Source: Prevotella sp. UBA5379
GTDB taxonomy: Bacteria > Bacteroidota > Bacteroidia > Bacteroidales > Bacteroidaceae
NCBI GenBank assembly: GCA_002409785.1
Contig: DHOX01000022.1
Span: 36,844 to 46,395, forward strand
DNA length: 9,552 nucleotides
Reading direction: 5' to 3'
Below the pieces are notes generated by a model. The model saw only the letters and a list, made by a program, of their open reading frames with translations, made no database searches and was not told the DNA's origin. Made by a program: the position numbers and the translations under genes. Every line of letters begins with the position of its first letter. Positions within the stretch are counted from its first letter, which is position 1. Positions 1 through 7,546 of this stretch are shown here, in pieces.

Positions 1-1034
1 GCCTTTTGATAGTCGAATCGGGCTCCCGATTTTGAACACTTGCTAATGTCAAACAGACGGACCAGTTCATCCAATGAGAAAATTTCCTGCTCCGTTCCCG
101 GATTCCAGCCCAGCAAAGCCAGGAAATTAATGACCGCTTCAGGAAAATAACCACTCTCCCGAAAACCGGAAGTGATCTCTCCCGTTTTGGGATCATGCCA
201 TTCCAGCGGAAATACCGGGAACCCGAGGCGGTCCCCATCCCGCTTAGACAACTTTCCTTTCCCTTCCGGTTTCAACAGAAGCGGCAGATGGGCAAAACAA
301 GGCATTTCATCTTCCCAGCCAAAAGCACGATAGAGCAAGACATGTAATGGAGCACTCGGAAGCCACTCCTCTCCCCGGATCACATGGGTAATTTCCATCA
401 GATGGTCATCTACGATATTCGCCAGGTGATAAGTCGGAAGTTCATCCGCACTCTTGTAAAGGACCTTATCATCAATCCTTTCACTTTTGACACACACATC
501 TCCGCGGATCATATCACTGACATGCACGTCCAGGCCCGGATCAACCTTAAAACGGACCGTATGTTCTGTACCGGAATCCAGAAGACTTCTTACTTCACTG
601 TCCGTCAACGTCAAGGAATTACGCATCTGCATACGCGTATGACTATCATACTGGAAGTTCTTCACCTCCTTGCGTTTTTCCTCCAGTTCTTCAGGCGTAT
701 CAAAGGCATAATACGCCTTCCCCTTATCCAGCAGGATCTGAACATATTTCTTATAAATCTCACGACGCTCACTCTGCCGATAAGGTCCATACTGTCCACC
801 AAAGTCCACGCCTTCATCAAAGCCGATACCCAGCCATCTGAAAGATTCAAGAATATATTCTTCCGCCCCCGGAACAAAACGATGAGTATCTGTGTCTTCA
901 ATCCTAAAGACAAAATCGCCCTGATGCTGACGGGCAAAGAGATAATTAAACAAAGCAGTACGCACTCCGCCAATATGTAAGGGACCTGTTGGACTTGGTG
1001 CAAAACGCACCCTGACTTTTCTTCCAGCCATCAT
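1..1034 (-). CDS. gltX: Glutamyl-tRNA synthetase, N-terminal part (3' end outside window)
   Basis: Charges tRNA-Glu with glutamate in the cytoplasm, using ATP; a class I aminoacyl-tRNA synthetase. The minus-strand reading frame is open from the start to the window edge, giving 344 complete codons of a protein that in this family is usually about 500 residues, so the anticodon-binding C-terminal domain is missing here. The Rossmann-fold ATP site is seen as RFAPSPTGPLHIGG at residues 10-23 (the HIGH-type motif is HIGG at 20-23), and the KMSKS-type loop as KLSKR at 261-265. Between them lie the RGEEWLPSAP and LANIVDDHLM stretches typical of bacterial GluRS. Two ATG codons are adjacent (1034-1032 and 1031-1029), so the protein begins MMAGRK or MAGRK; the choice cannot be made from sequence. 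It is divergent from the HD phosphohydrolase gene and has a good Bacteroidota promoter 31 bases upstream. Identity is certain; only the 3' end is unseen. Confidence 0.97.
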   Translation of the reverse strand, partial: MMAGRKVRVRFAPSPTGPLHIGGVRTALFNYLFARQHQGDFVFRIEDTDTHRFVPGAEEYILESFRWLGIGFDEGVDFGGQYGPYRQSERREIYKKYVQILLDKGKAYYAFDTPEELEEKRKEVKNFQYDSHTRMQMRNSLTLTDSEVRSLLDSGTEHTVRFKVDPGLDVHVSDMIRGDVCVKSERIDDKVLYKSADELPTYHLANIVDDHLMEITHVIRGEEWLPSAPLHVLLYRAFGWEDEMPCFAHLPLLLKPEGKGKLSKRDGDRLGFPVFPLEWHDPKTGEITSGFRESGYFPEAVINFLALLGWNPGTEQEIFSLDELVRLFDISKCSKSGARFDYQK

Positions 1035-1064
1035 AATGAAATCTACCTAACAATTATTTTCGTG

Positions 1065-1095
1065 CAAAATTAATATTTTTTTCCGAATATTGCAA
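1065..1095 (-). promoter_or_regulatory. gltX promoter (Bacteroidota type)
   Basis: Read on the minus strand, TAATTTTG at 1072-1065 matches the Bacteroidota -7 consensus TAnnTTTG perfectly, and TTG at 1095-1093 sits 20 bases upstream, the expected spacing for the -33 element. Transcription would start near 1061, giving a leader of about 27 bases to the gltX ATG. The assignment rests on motif and spacing only. Confidence 0.7.
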
Positions 1096-1104
1096 TTTTT
1101 TTCG

Positions 1105-1112
1105 TACTTTCG
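1105..1112 (+). promoter_or_regulatory. -7 box for the HD phosphohydrolase gene
   Basis: TACTTTCG matches the common TTCG variant of the Bacteroidota -7 box and lies 29 bases before the ATG at 1142, giving a leader of roughly 26 bases. No clear TTTG -33 element is seen about 20 bases upstream, where the sequence is a T-run (1075-1082), so the promoter may be weak or activator-dependent. It lies inside the gltX promoter region on the opposite strand, so the two start points would be only about 55 bases apart. Confidence 0.5.
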
Positions 1113-1119
1113 CAAAGTA
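1105..1119. repeat. Perfect inverted repeat over the divergent -7 box
   Basis: TACTTT-CGC-AAAGTA has perfect 6-base arms around a 3-base centre. The plus strand reads TACTTTCG and the minus strand reads TACTTTGC, so both strands present a -7-like box at the same place. It may be a coincidence of promoter composition, a second weak gltX promoter, or a binding site for a dimeric regulator. Confidence 0.5.
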
Positions 1120-1141
1120 TAATACGATATTACAGGACACC

Positions 1142-3331
1142 ATGAATCTATTCAAGAAAAAAGAAGAGCACTATTGGCGCAATTTCTTCACGCGGGCCGG
1201 GCTCGTCATTGCGACGGTAGCCATCATTGTATGGTTCCTGCCACGTAATGAAGGCAGACAGTTCCAGTATGATATTGGCAAGCCATGGATGTATGGATCC
1301 TTTATTGCTAAATTCGATTTTCCGATCTACAAAACGGACGAGACGATTCAACGGGAAAGGGACTCACTGCTCAGGCAGTTCCAGCCTTATTACAATTATA
1401 ATTCTCAAACCGAAAGAGACAACATCCATAAATTCCTTAGTGATTTCAAAGATGGCATTCCTGGTCTTCCAAGGATCTATATATCAATTGTTGCCGGACG
1501 ACTCCATCAACTCTACCAGACAGGCATTATGAACACTCCGGAATACAACACGATTTACAAGGATTCCACTACCATGATTCGTGTCGTCAACGGTAAGCAA
1601 GCTCAAAGTACACCAGTCCGTCATATTTATTCCACACTTGCTGCGTATGAGCAATTGTTTATGAATGAACAATTAAGTAAGGAACGCAACATCCTGCAAC
1701 GTTGTAATCTGAATAATTACATCGAGCCCAATCTGATCTATGACAAAAACCGGAGCGAGACCGAGAAGAATGATTTACTCAGTGGAATTCCATTAGCCAG
1801 TGGTATGGTGCTAAGCGGGCAAAAGATCATTGATCGCGGCGAAATCATCAATGACTACGACTACAGGGTGCTCAATTCCTACGAGAAAGAGATGAAACGC
1901 CGGAGTGCAACAAAGGAAGAGTTGACCACAACTATCGTCGGACAACTGATCTTCGTTTTTATTCTGGTCATGCTCTTCACTCTATATCTGATCTTATTTA
2001 GAAGAGATTATTTTGAAAAGACCCGGAACATCCTGATGCTCTACTCCATGATCGTCATCTTTCCCATTCTGACATCTCTCATCATCAAGCATAATTTCCT
2101 CAGCGTCTACATCATTCCCTTTGCTCTCGTACCCATCTTTGTCCGGGTCTTCCAAGACTCCCGGACCGCCTTCGTCACTCATGTCACCATGATTCTCATC
2201 TGTGCCGCTGCTGTAAAATATCAGTATGAGTTCATCATCGTCCAATTGACTGCGGGAATGGTAGCCATCTACTCATTAAGAGAACTTTCCAACAGATTAC
2301 AGGTGATTAAGACGGCGTTTCTCATCACAATAGTCAGCATAACGGTATACTTCGCTCTTGATCTCATGCAAAGCAATGAAGTGATGAAAATGGACCGTAG
2401 CATGTACACCTACTTTATTATCAACGGAGTACTTTTGCTACTGGCCAACCCTCTGATGTATCTCATTGAGAAAACGTTTGGCTTTGTCTCCGACGTCACT
2501 CTCATCGAACTTTCAAACACGAATAAAGGAATCCTGCGGCGGCTCAGTGAGGTCGCGCCTGGCACTTTCCAACATTCCATCACCGTAGGAAATCTGGCCG
2601 CGGAAATAGCTAATAAGATTGGAGCAAAGAGTCTGTTGGTACGTACCGGAGCTCTATACCATGATATTGGCAAAATCACTAATCCCGTATTCTTCACCGA
2701 GAATCAATCAGGAGTAAACCCACACGATAAAATGGGTTATAAAGAAAGTGCACAGATTATCATCAGCCATGTCTCAGAGGGAATGAAAATCGCTGAACAG
2801 ATCAACCTGCCGAACATTGTCAAAGATTTTATCGTCACACACCATGGTACGGGAATTACAAAGTATTTCTATGTAAAATACAAGAATGAACATCCTGACG
2901 AAGATGTAGACCCGGCTGATTTTCAATATCCAGGACCAAATCCATTCACTCGTGAACAGGCTATTCTGATGATGGCCGATACGGTGGAAGCTGCTTCACG
3001 GTCATTACCGGAATATACTGAAAAAAGTATTACCGATCTGGTTAACAAACTGATTGATGATCAGGTAGAACAGGGATTTTTCAAGGAATGTCCTATTACC
3101 TTTCGGGATATTGCACAAGCTAAACAGGTGCTTATAGAAAGACTTAAGGCGATCTACCACACGCGCATCTCCTATCCGGAACTGAATCAGCCCAAACAGG
3201 AACGGACCAGTTCATCTGACAGGAATGTATCTCAAAGCAGTCCTGAAACGGAAAAAGGACCTAATGACTCACAACTGGACGTAAAAGGACGATACTTGAC
3301 GGGAAAGGAAAAAACAAGACCCTCAAACTAA
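1142..3331 (+). CDS. 7TM-HD family membrane phosphohydrolase (PgpH/YqfF-like, probable c-di-AMP phosphodiesterase)
   Basis: A 729-residue inner-membrane protein. Order seen: one N-terminal membrane helix (about 19-34), an extracytoplasmic 7TMR-HDED-like domain (about 35-262), seven hydrophobic helices (about 264-286, 296-316, 319-337, 342-359, 362-378, 388-409, 422-442), a cytoplasmic HD domain (about 470-665) and a polar, probably disordered tail (about 680-729). The HD metal-binding set looks complete: H478, H507-D508 (in YHDIGK), H543, H567-H568 (in THHGTG) and D613. Characterised members of this architecture, such as Listeria PgpH, hydrolyse cyclic di-AMP to pApA; that activity is inferred here from the family. 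The ATG at 1142 is chosen because it precedes the membrane anchor and follows a weak AGGA four bases upstream. Transcribed divergently from gltX and followed by a 275-base gap, so apparently monocistronic. The family call is firm, the substrate less so. Confidence 0.93.
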   Translation: MNLFKKKEEHYWRNFFTRAGLVIATVAIIVWFLPRNEGRQFQYDIGKPWMYGSFIAKFDFPIYKTDETIQRERDSLLRQFQPYYNYNSQTERDNIHKFLSDFKDGIPGLPRIYISIVAGRLHQLYQTGIMNTPEYNTIYKDSTTMIRVVNGKQAQSTPVRHIYSTLAAYEQLFMNEQLSKERNILQRCNLNNYIEPNLIYDKNRSETEKNDLLSGIPLASGMVLSGQKIIDRGEIINDYDYRVLNSYEKEMKRRSATKEELTTTIVGQLIFVFILVMLFTLYLILFRRDYFEKTRNILMLYSMIVIFPILTSLIIKHNFLSVYIIPFALVPIFVRVFQDSRTAFVTHVTMILICAAAVKYQYEFIIVQLTAGMVAIYSLRELSNRLQVIKTAFLITIVSITVYFALDLMQSNEVMKMDRSMYTYFIINGVLLLLANPLMYLIEKTFGFVSDVTLIELSNTNKGILRRLSEVAPGTFQHSITVGNLAAEIANKIGAKSLLVRTGALYHDIGKITNPVFFTENQSGVNPHDKMGYKESAQIIISHVSEGMKIAEQINLPNIVKDFIVTHHGTGITKYFYVKYKNEHPDEDVDPADFQYPGPNPFTREQAILMMADTVEAASRSLPEYTEKSITDLVNKLIDDQVEQGFFKECPITFRDIAQAKQVLIERLKAIYHTRISYPELNQPKQERTSSSDRNVSQSSPETEKGPNDSQLDVKGRYLTGKEKTRPSN

Positions 3332-3426
3332 ACCGGAAGAGAGGTCATAATCCTCTATGAAGGCTGCCCCGGCCATTCAGAAAAGCACATTCCTTATGGA
3401 TTAATAAAATACTTCTTTAAAGAAAA

Positions 3427-3449
3427 ACAGATGCACCCTCTTCATCTGT
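3427..3449. repeat. Small hairpin downstream of the HD gene
   Basis: ACAGATG (3427-3433) and CATCTGT (3443-3449) form a perfect 7-base-pair stem with a 9-base loop. It lies about 95 bases after the HD stop codon and is not followed by a T-run. It may be part of a transcript 3' end together with the longer inverted repeat just downstream, but it is not a canonical terminator. Confidence 0.35.
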
Positions 3450-3471
3450 CTAAGAGATAAAAGAGAACGCC

Positions 3472-3505
3472 TTTTCTGCACAAAATAGTTTTTTTGTGCA
3501 GAAAA
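3472..3505. repeat. Perfect 14-bp inverted repeat between the HD and FadL-like genes
   Basis: TTTTCTGCACAAAA (3472-3485) is the exact reverse complement of TTTTGTGCAGAAAA (3492-3505), with a 6-base spacer TAGTTT. The stem has a CTGCAC/GTGCAG core flanked by A/T pairs. No T-run follows the right arm, so it is an unusual shape for an intrinsic terminator. It lies 141 bases after the HD stop and 68 bases upstream of the predicted -7 box of the FadL-like gene. Options are an atypical transcript end, an mRNA-stabilising 3' hairpin for the HD gene, or an operator for the gene downstream. Confidence 0.6.
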
Positions 3506-3548
3506 CCAGTCCTTTCGAGTTAACATTACTTAAATAATCAGTCTGTTA

Positions 3549-3580
3549 TTAGGAAAACAAGAACACTTCTTGTAACTTCG
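3549..3580 (+). promoter_or_regulatory. Promoter of the FadL-like gene
   Basis: TAACTTCG at 3573-3580 is a TTCG variant of the Bacteroidota -7 box. TTAG at 3549-3552, 20 bases upstream, is a three-of-four match to the TTTG -33 element. The predicted start near 3584 gives a leader of about 22 bases. The ATG at 3607 has no Shine-Dalgarno but an A/T-rich leader, as is usual in this phylum. Confidence 0.5.
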
Positions 3581-3606
3581 CGACCAATTTATTTTCAATT
3601 ATTAAG

Positions 3607-5142
3607 ATGAATAAAATAAAATTAGCCGTACTGGCCTTATGCTGTCCTTTAGTCATGACTATTCCTGCAGATGCAGGAGGACTGCTCACAAACACAAATC
3701 AGAATATTGCTTTCAACCGGAATATGGCTCGCGACGGAGCAATTGGCATTGATGGAGTCTATAGTAATCCTGCAGGAGTAGCTTTTCTCCCCAAAGGATT
3801 GCATTTATCTTTCAATATTCAAAACGTCTACCAGACGCGGACGATCATGAGTGGCATGACCGTACCTGCTTTAAAGGGCACACCATATTACCAGCCCTTC
3901 AAATTATACGGTGGGGACAACAACGGTATAAAACAATTCCAGGGAAAAGCCGCCGTCCCTATCATACCAACATTCCAACTCGCACTCAACTACAATAAAG
4001 TGGGGTTCCAACTCGGATTCTTCGAAAGCGGTGGTGGTGGCCAGTGTACTTTCAATCGGGGCTTAGGTTCTTTTGAACGACAGGTAGCACTGATTCCAGC
4101 ATTATTGTACAGCCAGGGCTTCCAGACTTCACAGCCGGGATATAGTGTAGATAGTTATATCAAAGGCCAGCAATATGTTTTCGGCCTTCAGTTTGGTGGA
4201 ACCTATAAGTTCAATTCACATCTCGCCGTCTTTGGAGGCTTCAGATTCAATTATGCTTTCAACCACTATCAGGGGAACATAACCAATATCTCAGCCGAGA
4301 TCAATGGAACACAAGAAAACTTGTATAATTATTTCGGACAACAGGCAGACACTTACAACCAGATGGCTTTTTACTATAAAATGCGATCTACAGAACTTAC
4401 TGATCCGACTCAAAAAGCACAATACGAAGCCTTATCACAAAAATATGCACAAGGTGCCCAGCAGATGAGTACCACACAAGACCAGTTCGCAGATAAATAT
4501 CTGACGTGCAACCAATATGGCTGGGGGATTACCCCGATCATCGGCATTGATTACAAAACCGGGAAATGGAATTTTGCCACAAGACTGGAATTCACTACTC
4601 ATTTTAATATTGAAAATGACACCAAACGTGATGACACCGGACTCTTCACGGATGGGGTCAACACACCGAATGACTTACCCGGAATCTGGACTGCAGGTGT
4701 TCAATACTCAGTCCTTCCGAATGTACGCATAATGGGCAGTTATCACTATTATTTTGACAAGGATGCAAAGATGGCTAATGACAAACAGAAACTCTTGGGT
4801 GGTAACACTATGGAGTACTTATGTGGCGCTGAATGGGACATCACCAAAAACCTGCTTGTGAGTGCTGGCTGCCAGCGCACACAATATAATCTGGGTAATG
4901 GAGCATACCTTACCGACATGAGTTTTGTAACCAGCAGCAACTCTTATGGCTTTGGAGCGAAATTCAAGGTAATGAAAAATGCCAGCGTGAATATTGCCTA
5001 TTTCTTCACGGACTATGGACATAAGAAAAAGGAATATGACCAGACCATTACTGAAGGTGGACAGGAAGTACAAGTCCATAACAGTGATGATTTCACCCGG
5101 ACAAACAAAGTACTTGGCGTAGGAGTGGACCTTGATTTATAA
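3607..5142 (+). CDS. OmpP1/FadL/TodX-family outer-membrane transport protein
   Basis: A 511-residue outer-membrane beta-barrel of the family whose best known member, E. coli FadL, lets long-chain fatty acids cross the outer membrane; other members carry aromatic hydrocarbons. Bacteroidota copies are often loosely annotated as hemin receptors, and the substrate here is unknown. Residues 1-23 are a signal peptide (MNKIK, hydrophobic core, ADA before GG). The mature N terminus shows the family hatch region: GGLLTNTNQNIAFNRNMARD, then the NPAG motif at residues 54-57. The rest alternates aromatic-rich strands with polar loops, including a Gln/Lys/Tyr-rich loop near residues 235-300. The C terminus ends VGVDLDL with Leu rather than the usual terminal aromatic residue. 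It has its own predicted promoter and a terminator hairpin just after the stop, and converges on priA. Family call is strong, function weak. Confidence 0.9.
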   Translation: MNKIKLAVLALCCPLVMTIPADAGGLLTNTNQNIAFNRNMARDGAIGIDGVYSNPAGVAFLPKGLHLSFNIQNVYQTRTIMSGMTVPALKGTPYYQPFKLYGGDNNGIKQFQGKAAVPIIPTFQLALNYNKVGFQLGFFESGGGGQCTFNRGLGSFERQVALIPALLYSQGFQTSQPGYSVDSYIKGQQYVFGLQFGGTYKFNSHLAVFGGFRFNYAFNHYQGNITNISAEINGTQENLYNYFGQQADTYNQMAFYYKMRSTELTDPTQKAQYEALSQKYAQGAQQMSTTQDQFADKYLTCNQYGWGITPIIGIDYKTGKWNFATRLEFTTHFNIENDTKRDDTGLFTDGVNTPNDLPGIWTAGVQYSVLPNVRIMGSYHYYFDKDAKMANDKQKLLGGNTMEYLCGAEWDITKNLLVSAGCQRTQYNLGNGAYLTDMSFVTSSNSYGFGAKFKVMKNASVNIAYFFTDYGHKKKEYDQTITEGGQEVQVHNSDDFTRTNKVLGVGVDLDL

Positions 5143-5168
5143 ACCAGGAAGGTCAACGGCCATTTATG

Positions 5169-5210
5169 AACCTCACCATCAAGCCATTCCAGGTTTCATG
5201 GTGAGGTTTT
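5169..5210 (+). terminator. Intrinsic terminator between the FadL-like gene and priA
   Basis: AACCTCACCAT (5169-5179) pairs perfectly with ATGGTGAGGTT (5198-5208), an 11-base-pair stem with an 18-base loop, followed by further T residues to 5210. It begins 27 bases after the FadL-like stop codon. On the opposite strand the same stem lacks a good T tail, so it should mainly stop plus-strand transcripts, though it may also help end priA mRNA arriving from the right. Confidence 0.75.
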
Positions 5211-5236
5211 CTGAAATGGACTTCATGGGCATTCTC

Positions 5237-7507
5237 CTACAAAGGATCCACATCATAGTAAATCATTAACGCTCCATAGCGGGAGTCCTTCAACATACTA
5301 TTTCTAATCTGTTTGAGACATTCGCGGACACGCTTCTGGTCTATACCATTCTCAAGTTTAATAACCAACTTCCTTATCTCCATCCCACTAACACGTGCCA
5401 CCGCAGGCTTATCCGGTCCTAACACCCGATCCCCGAACCAGGCATGGAGTTGTCTGCCCATTTCTCCTGCAGCCTGCTGGACGACCTCTTCTTTCCGGTG
5501 CTTTAAAAACACATTAATAAGCCGGTAAAAGGGAGGATAATGAAAAGCCTTCCGCTCAGAAATCTGACTCTTATAGAAACCTCTGTAATCATGATGGACA
5601 ACCTGCTGGATTACCGGCAAACCGGGATTCCTGGTCTGTAATAATACCAGTCCCTGCCGGTCCTTCCTCCCTGCTCTGCCACTCACTTGGGACATCATCA
5701 TAAAGGCATGCTCGTAGGCGCGGAAATCCGGATAATTAAGCATCGTATCAGCATCCAGGATGCCGACCACGCTCACATGGTCAAAATCCAGTCCCTTGGA
5801 GACCATCTGGGTTCCAATGAGAAGGTTCGTCCTGCCGGCAGCAAAGTCATTGATGATCCGTTCATAAGCATGACGCGTCCGTGTAGTATCAAGATCCATG
5901 CGGGCGACACGAGCCTCGGGAAAAAGATCCCTCACCTGATCTTCTATCTTTTCCGTACCATAACCGATTCCCTTCAGTTCGGTACTGCCACAATTGGGAC
6001 AGACAGCAGGAATCTGATACGTTGTGCCACAATAATGACAAACCAACTGATTAAGGTTCTTATGAAGGGTTAATGAGACGTCGCAATGAATACATTTAGG
6101 AACCCATCCGCAAGCCCCACATTCGATCATTGGCGTAAAACCTCTCCGGTTCTGAAAAAGGATAACCTGCTCTCCTTTCTCCAAGGCTTCACGTATGGCA
6201 AGCAATAAAGGTGGAGAAAACGGACCCGTCATCATCTTACGATGCTTCAGATCTTTCACATCTACCACCTGGATTTCAGGCAACTGGATATTCTGATAAC
6301 GCGTCTTGAGGGTTACCAGCCCATACTTCCCTCTTTGAGCATTATAATAGCTTTCCATTGAAGGTGTAGCCGTTCCCAGCAACGTCTTTGCACCATATAT
6401 TCCGGCCATTACGATGGACACGTCACGGGCATGATAGCGCGGAGCAGGATCCTGTTGCTTGAAAGAAGTTTCCTGCTCTTCGTCAATGATAATCAGTCCT
6501 AAGTTGTGAAAGGGCAGGAAGACAGCACTCCGTGCACCCAATATCACCTCATAGGGATGGGCAGACAATTGTTTTTCCCAGATCTCTACTCTTTCTGCAT
6601 CACTGTATTTTGAATGATAAATACCGAGTTTGCTGCCAAAGATTCGTTGCAATCTTTCCATCATCTGGACGGTCAAGGCGATTTCAGGCAAAAGGTAGAG
6701 TACTTGTTGATGCTTTTGAATGGCTTCAATAATAAGATGAATATAGATTTCTGTTTTCCCGCTGGAAGTAACACCATGGAGTAGCACGACATTCTTTTCT
6801 TTCCACCTCTCATGTATCTCCTCAAAAGCGGTTTGCTGTACTTCGTTCAAAGGCAGGACTCGCTCAGGATGCTCCTCTCCAGAATGGTTTAGTCTCCCTA
6901 CCTCTTTCTTATACAATGACAGGATGCCGCGATCAGCCAGTGCTTTAACCTGTGCCAAAGTACAATGGCAGGAATTCATTAGTTCTTCTCGGGTGATCTC
7001 AACCACCGGTTCACGAGGAGTAGTACCCTCCAGGGTATCCCAATGAGACAAAGCAAGGTATCCGATAAACACCTTTTGCTGACGTACGGCCCGGGACAAC
7101 AGGTTCAAGACAACATGTAAAGCTGCTTCATTCCTGTAGGGTTCTGCCAGTCCTACATAGAGCTCCAGCTTGGGCTTATACTTGTCCAGGCTCTTAAGCC
7201 CGGAGGGCATCGCTACGGAAAAGATTTCACCGAGTGGAGAAATATAATAATCAGAAATCCATTGCCATAACCGGAGTTGACCTGGAAGCAGAACCGGTCT
7301 GCTGTCTAAGACCTCCAGGATGGGTTTACATTTAAATGCCGGTTGATCATCATGTAATCTTGCTACGATGGCGACATATCTCTTACTACGGCCCAGAGGT
7401 ACGAGCACCCGCTCACCGACTTGAATCTTTCCCGTGAATTTCTCGGGAACGAGATAAGTAAAACAGCCGTCTAATGGCAAGGGTAATATGACATTAACAA
7501 ATTTCAT
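5237..7507 (-). CDS. priA: Primosomal protein N', replication-restart helicase PriA
   Basis: A superfamily 2 3'-to-5' DNA helicase that recognises stalled or collapsed forks and starts reloading of the replicative helicase. Numbered from ATG 7507 (756 residues, normal family length): N-terminal 3'-end-binding domain (from MKFVNVILPLPLDG); Walker A GVTSSGKT at 245-252; motif II DEEQ at 342-345; motif III GTATPS at 378-383; eight zinc-binding cysteines at 463, 466, 472, 475, 490, 493, 503 and 506, inserted between the helicase lobes; motif V GTQMVSKGLDF and motif VI QVSGRAGR in lobe 2; then the C-terminal domain. Motif II has Gln where PriA proteins usually have His. A longer frame can be read from a TTG at 7516, but that TTG lies inside the predicted -7 box and adds only three residues, so ATG 7507 is preferred. 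Single gene, convergent with the FadL-like gene. Confidence 0.97.
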   Translation of the reverse strand: MKFVNVILPLPLDGCFTYLVPEKFTGKIQVGERVLVPLGRSKRYVAIVARLHDDQPAFKCKPILEVLDSRPVLLPGQLRLWQWISDYYISPLGEIFSVAMPSGLKSLDKYKPKLELYVGLAEPYRNEAALHVVLNLLSRAVRQQKVFIGYLALSHWDTLEGTTPREPVVEITREELMNSCHCTLAQVKALADRGILSLYKKEVGRLNHSGEEHPERVLPLNEVQQTAFEEIHERWKEKNVVLLHGVTSSGKTEIYIHLIIEAIQKHQQVLYLLPEIALTVQMMERLQRIFGSKLGIYHSKYSDAERVEIWEKQLSAHPYEVILGARSAVFLPFHNLGLIIIDEEQETSFKQQDPAPRYHARDVSIVMAGIYGAKTLLGTATPSMESYYNAQRGKYGLVTLKTRYQNIQLPEIQVVDVKDLKHRKMMTGPFSPPLLLAIREALEKGEQVILFQNRRGFTPMIECGACGWVPKCIHCDVSLTLHKNLNQLVCHYCGTTYQIPAVCPNCGSTELKGIGYGTEKIEDQVRDLFPEARVARMDLDTTRTRHAYERIINDFAAGRTNLLIGTQMVSKGLDFDHVSVVGILDADTMLNYPDFRAYEHAFMMMSQVSGRAGRKDRQGLVLLQTRNPGLPVIQQVVHHDYRGFYKSQISERKAFHYPPFYRLINVFLKHRKEEVVQQAAGEMGRQLHAWFGDRVLGPDKPAVARVSGMEIRKLVIKLENGIDQKRVRECLKQIRNSMLKDSRYGALMIYYDVDPL

Positions 7508-7513
7508 ACACTG

Positions 7514-7546
7514 CAAAGATAAGAAGAAAAAAGCAGATACTCACAA
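7514..7546 (-). promoter_or_regulatory. priA promoter, very close to the start codon
   Basis: On the minus strand TATCTTTG at 7521-7514 is a perfect TAnnTTTG -7 box. A TTG at 7546-7544 lies 22 bases upstream, slightly longer than the usual 19-21, and falls within the loop of the neighbouring terminator hairpin. With start-site spacing like other Bacteroidota promoters, transcription would begin about 3 bases before the ATG at 7507, giving an almost leaderless mRNA with no room for a Shine-Dalgarno. Confidence 0.55.

Noticed and set aside
384..1003. Open frames of 198 codons (plus) and 113 codons (minus) in this interval
   Set aside because: Both overlap gltX in other frames. The gltX frame shows the full set of GluRS motifs across the whole interval, and the others have no recognisable domain.
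1994..2697. Minus-strand frames opposite the HD gene, one very rich in Asp/Glu
   Set aside because: The acidic composition is the antisense reflection of hydrophobic membrane-helix codons in the real gene.
3340..3356. 5-bp hairpin AGAGG/CCTCT right after the HD gene stop
   Set aside because: The stem is too short and no T-run follows, so there is no basis to call it a terminator.
3357..3404. 15-codon plus-strand frame after the HD gene
   Set aside because: Too short, without a ribosome-binding site or any recognisable motif.
5313..6732. Plus-strand frames of 66-128 codons opposite priA
   Set aside because: Antisense shadows of the priA coding sequence, with no start signals or domain features.
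7508..7516. TTG start for priA giving three extra residues
   Set aside because: The TTG is part of the predicted -7 box and would lie upstream of or at the transcription start. The family N terminus begins at the ATG at 7507.
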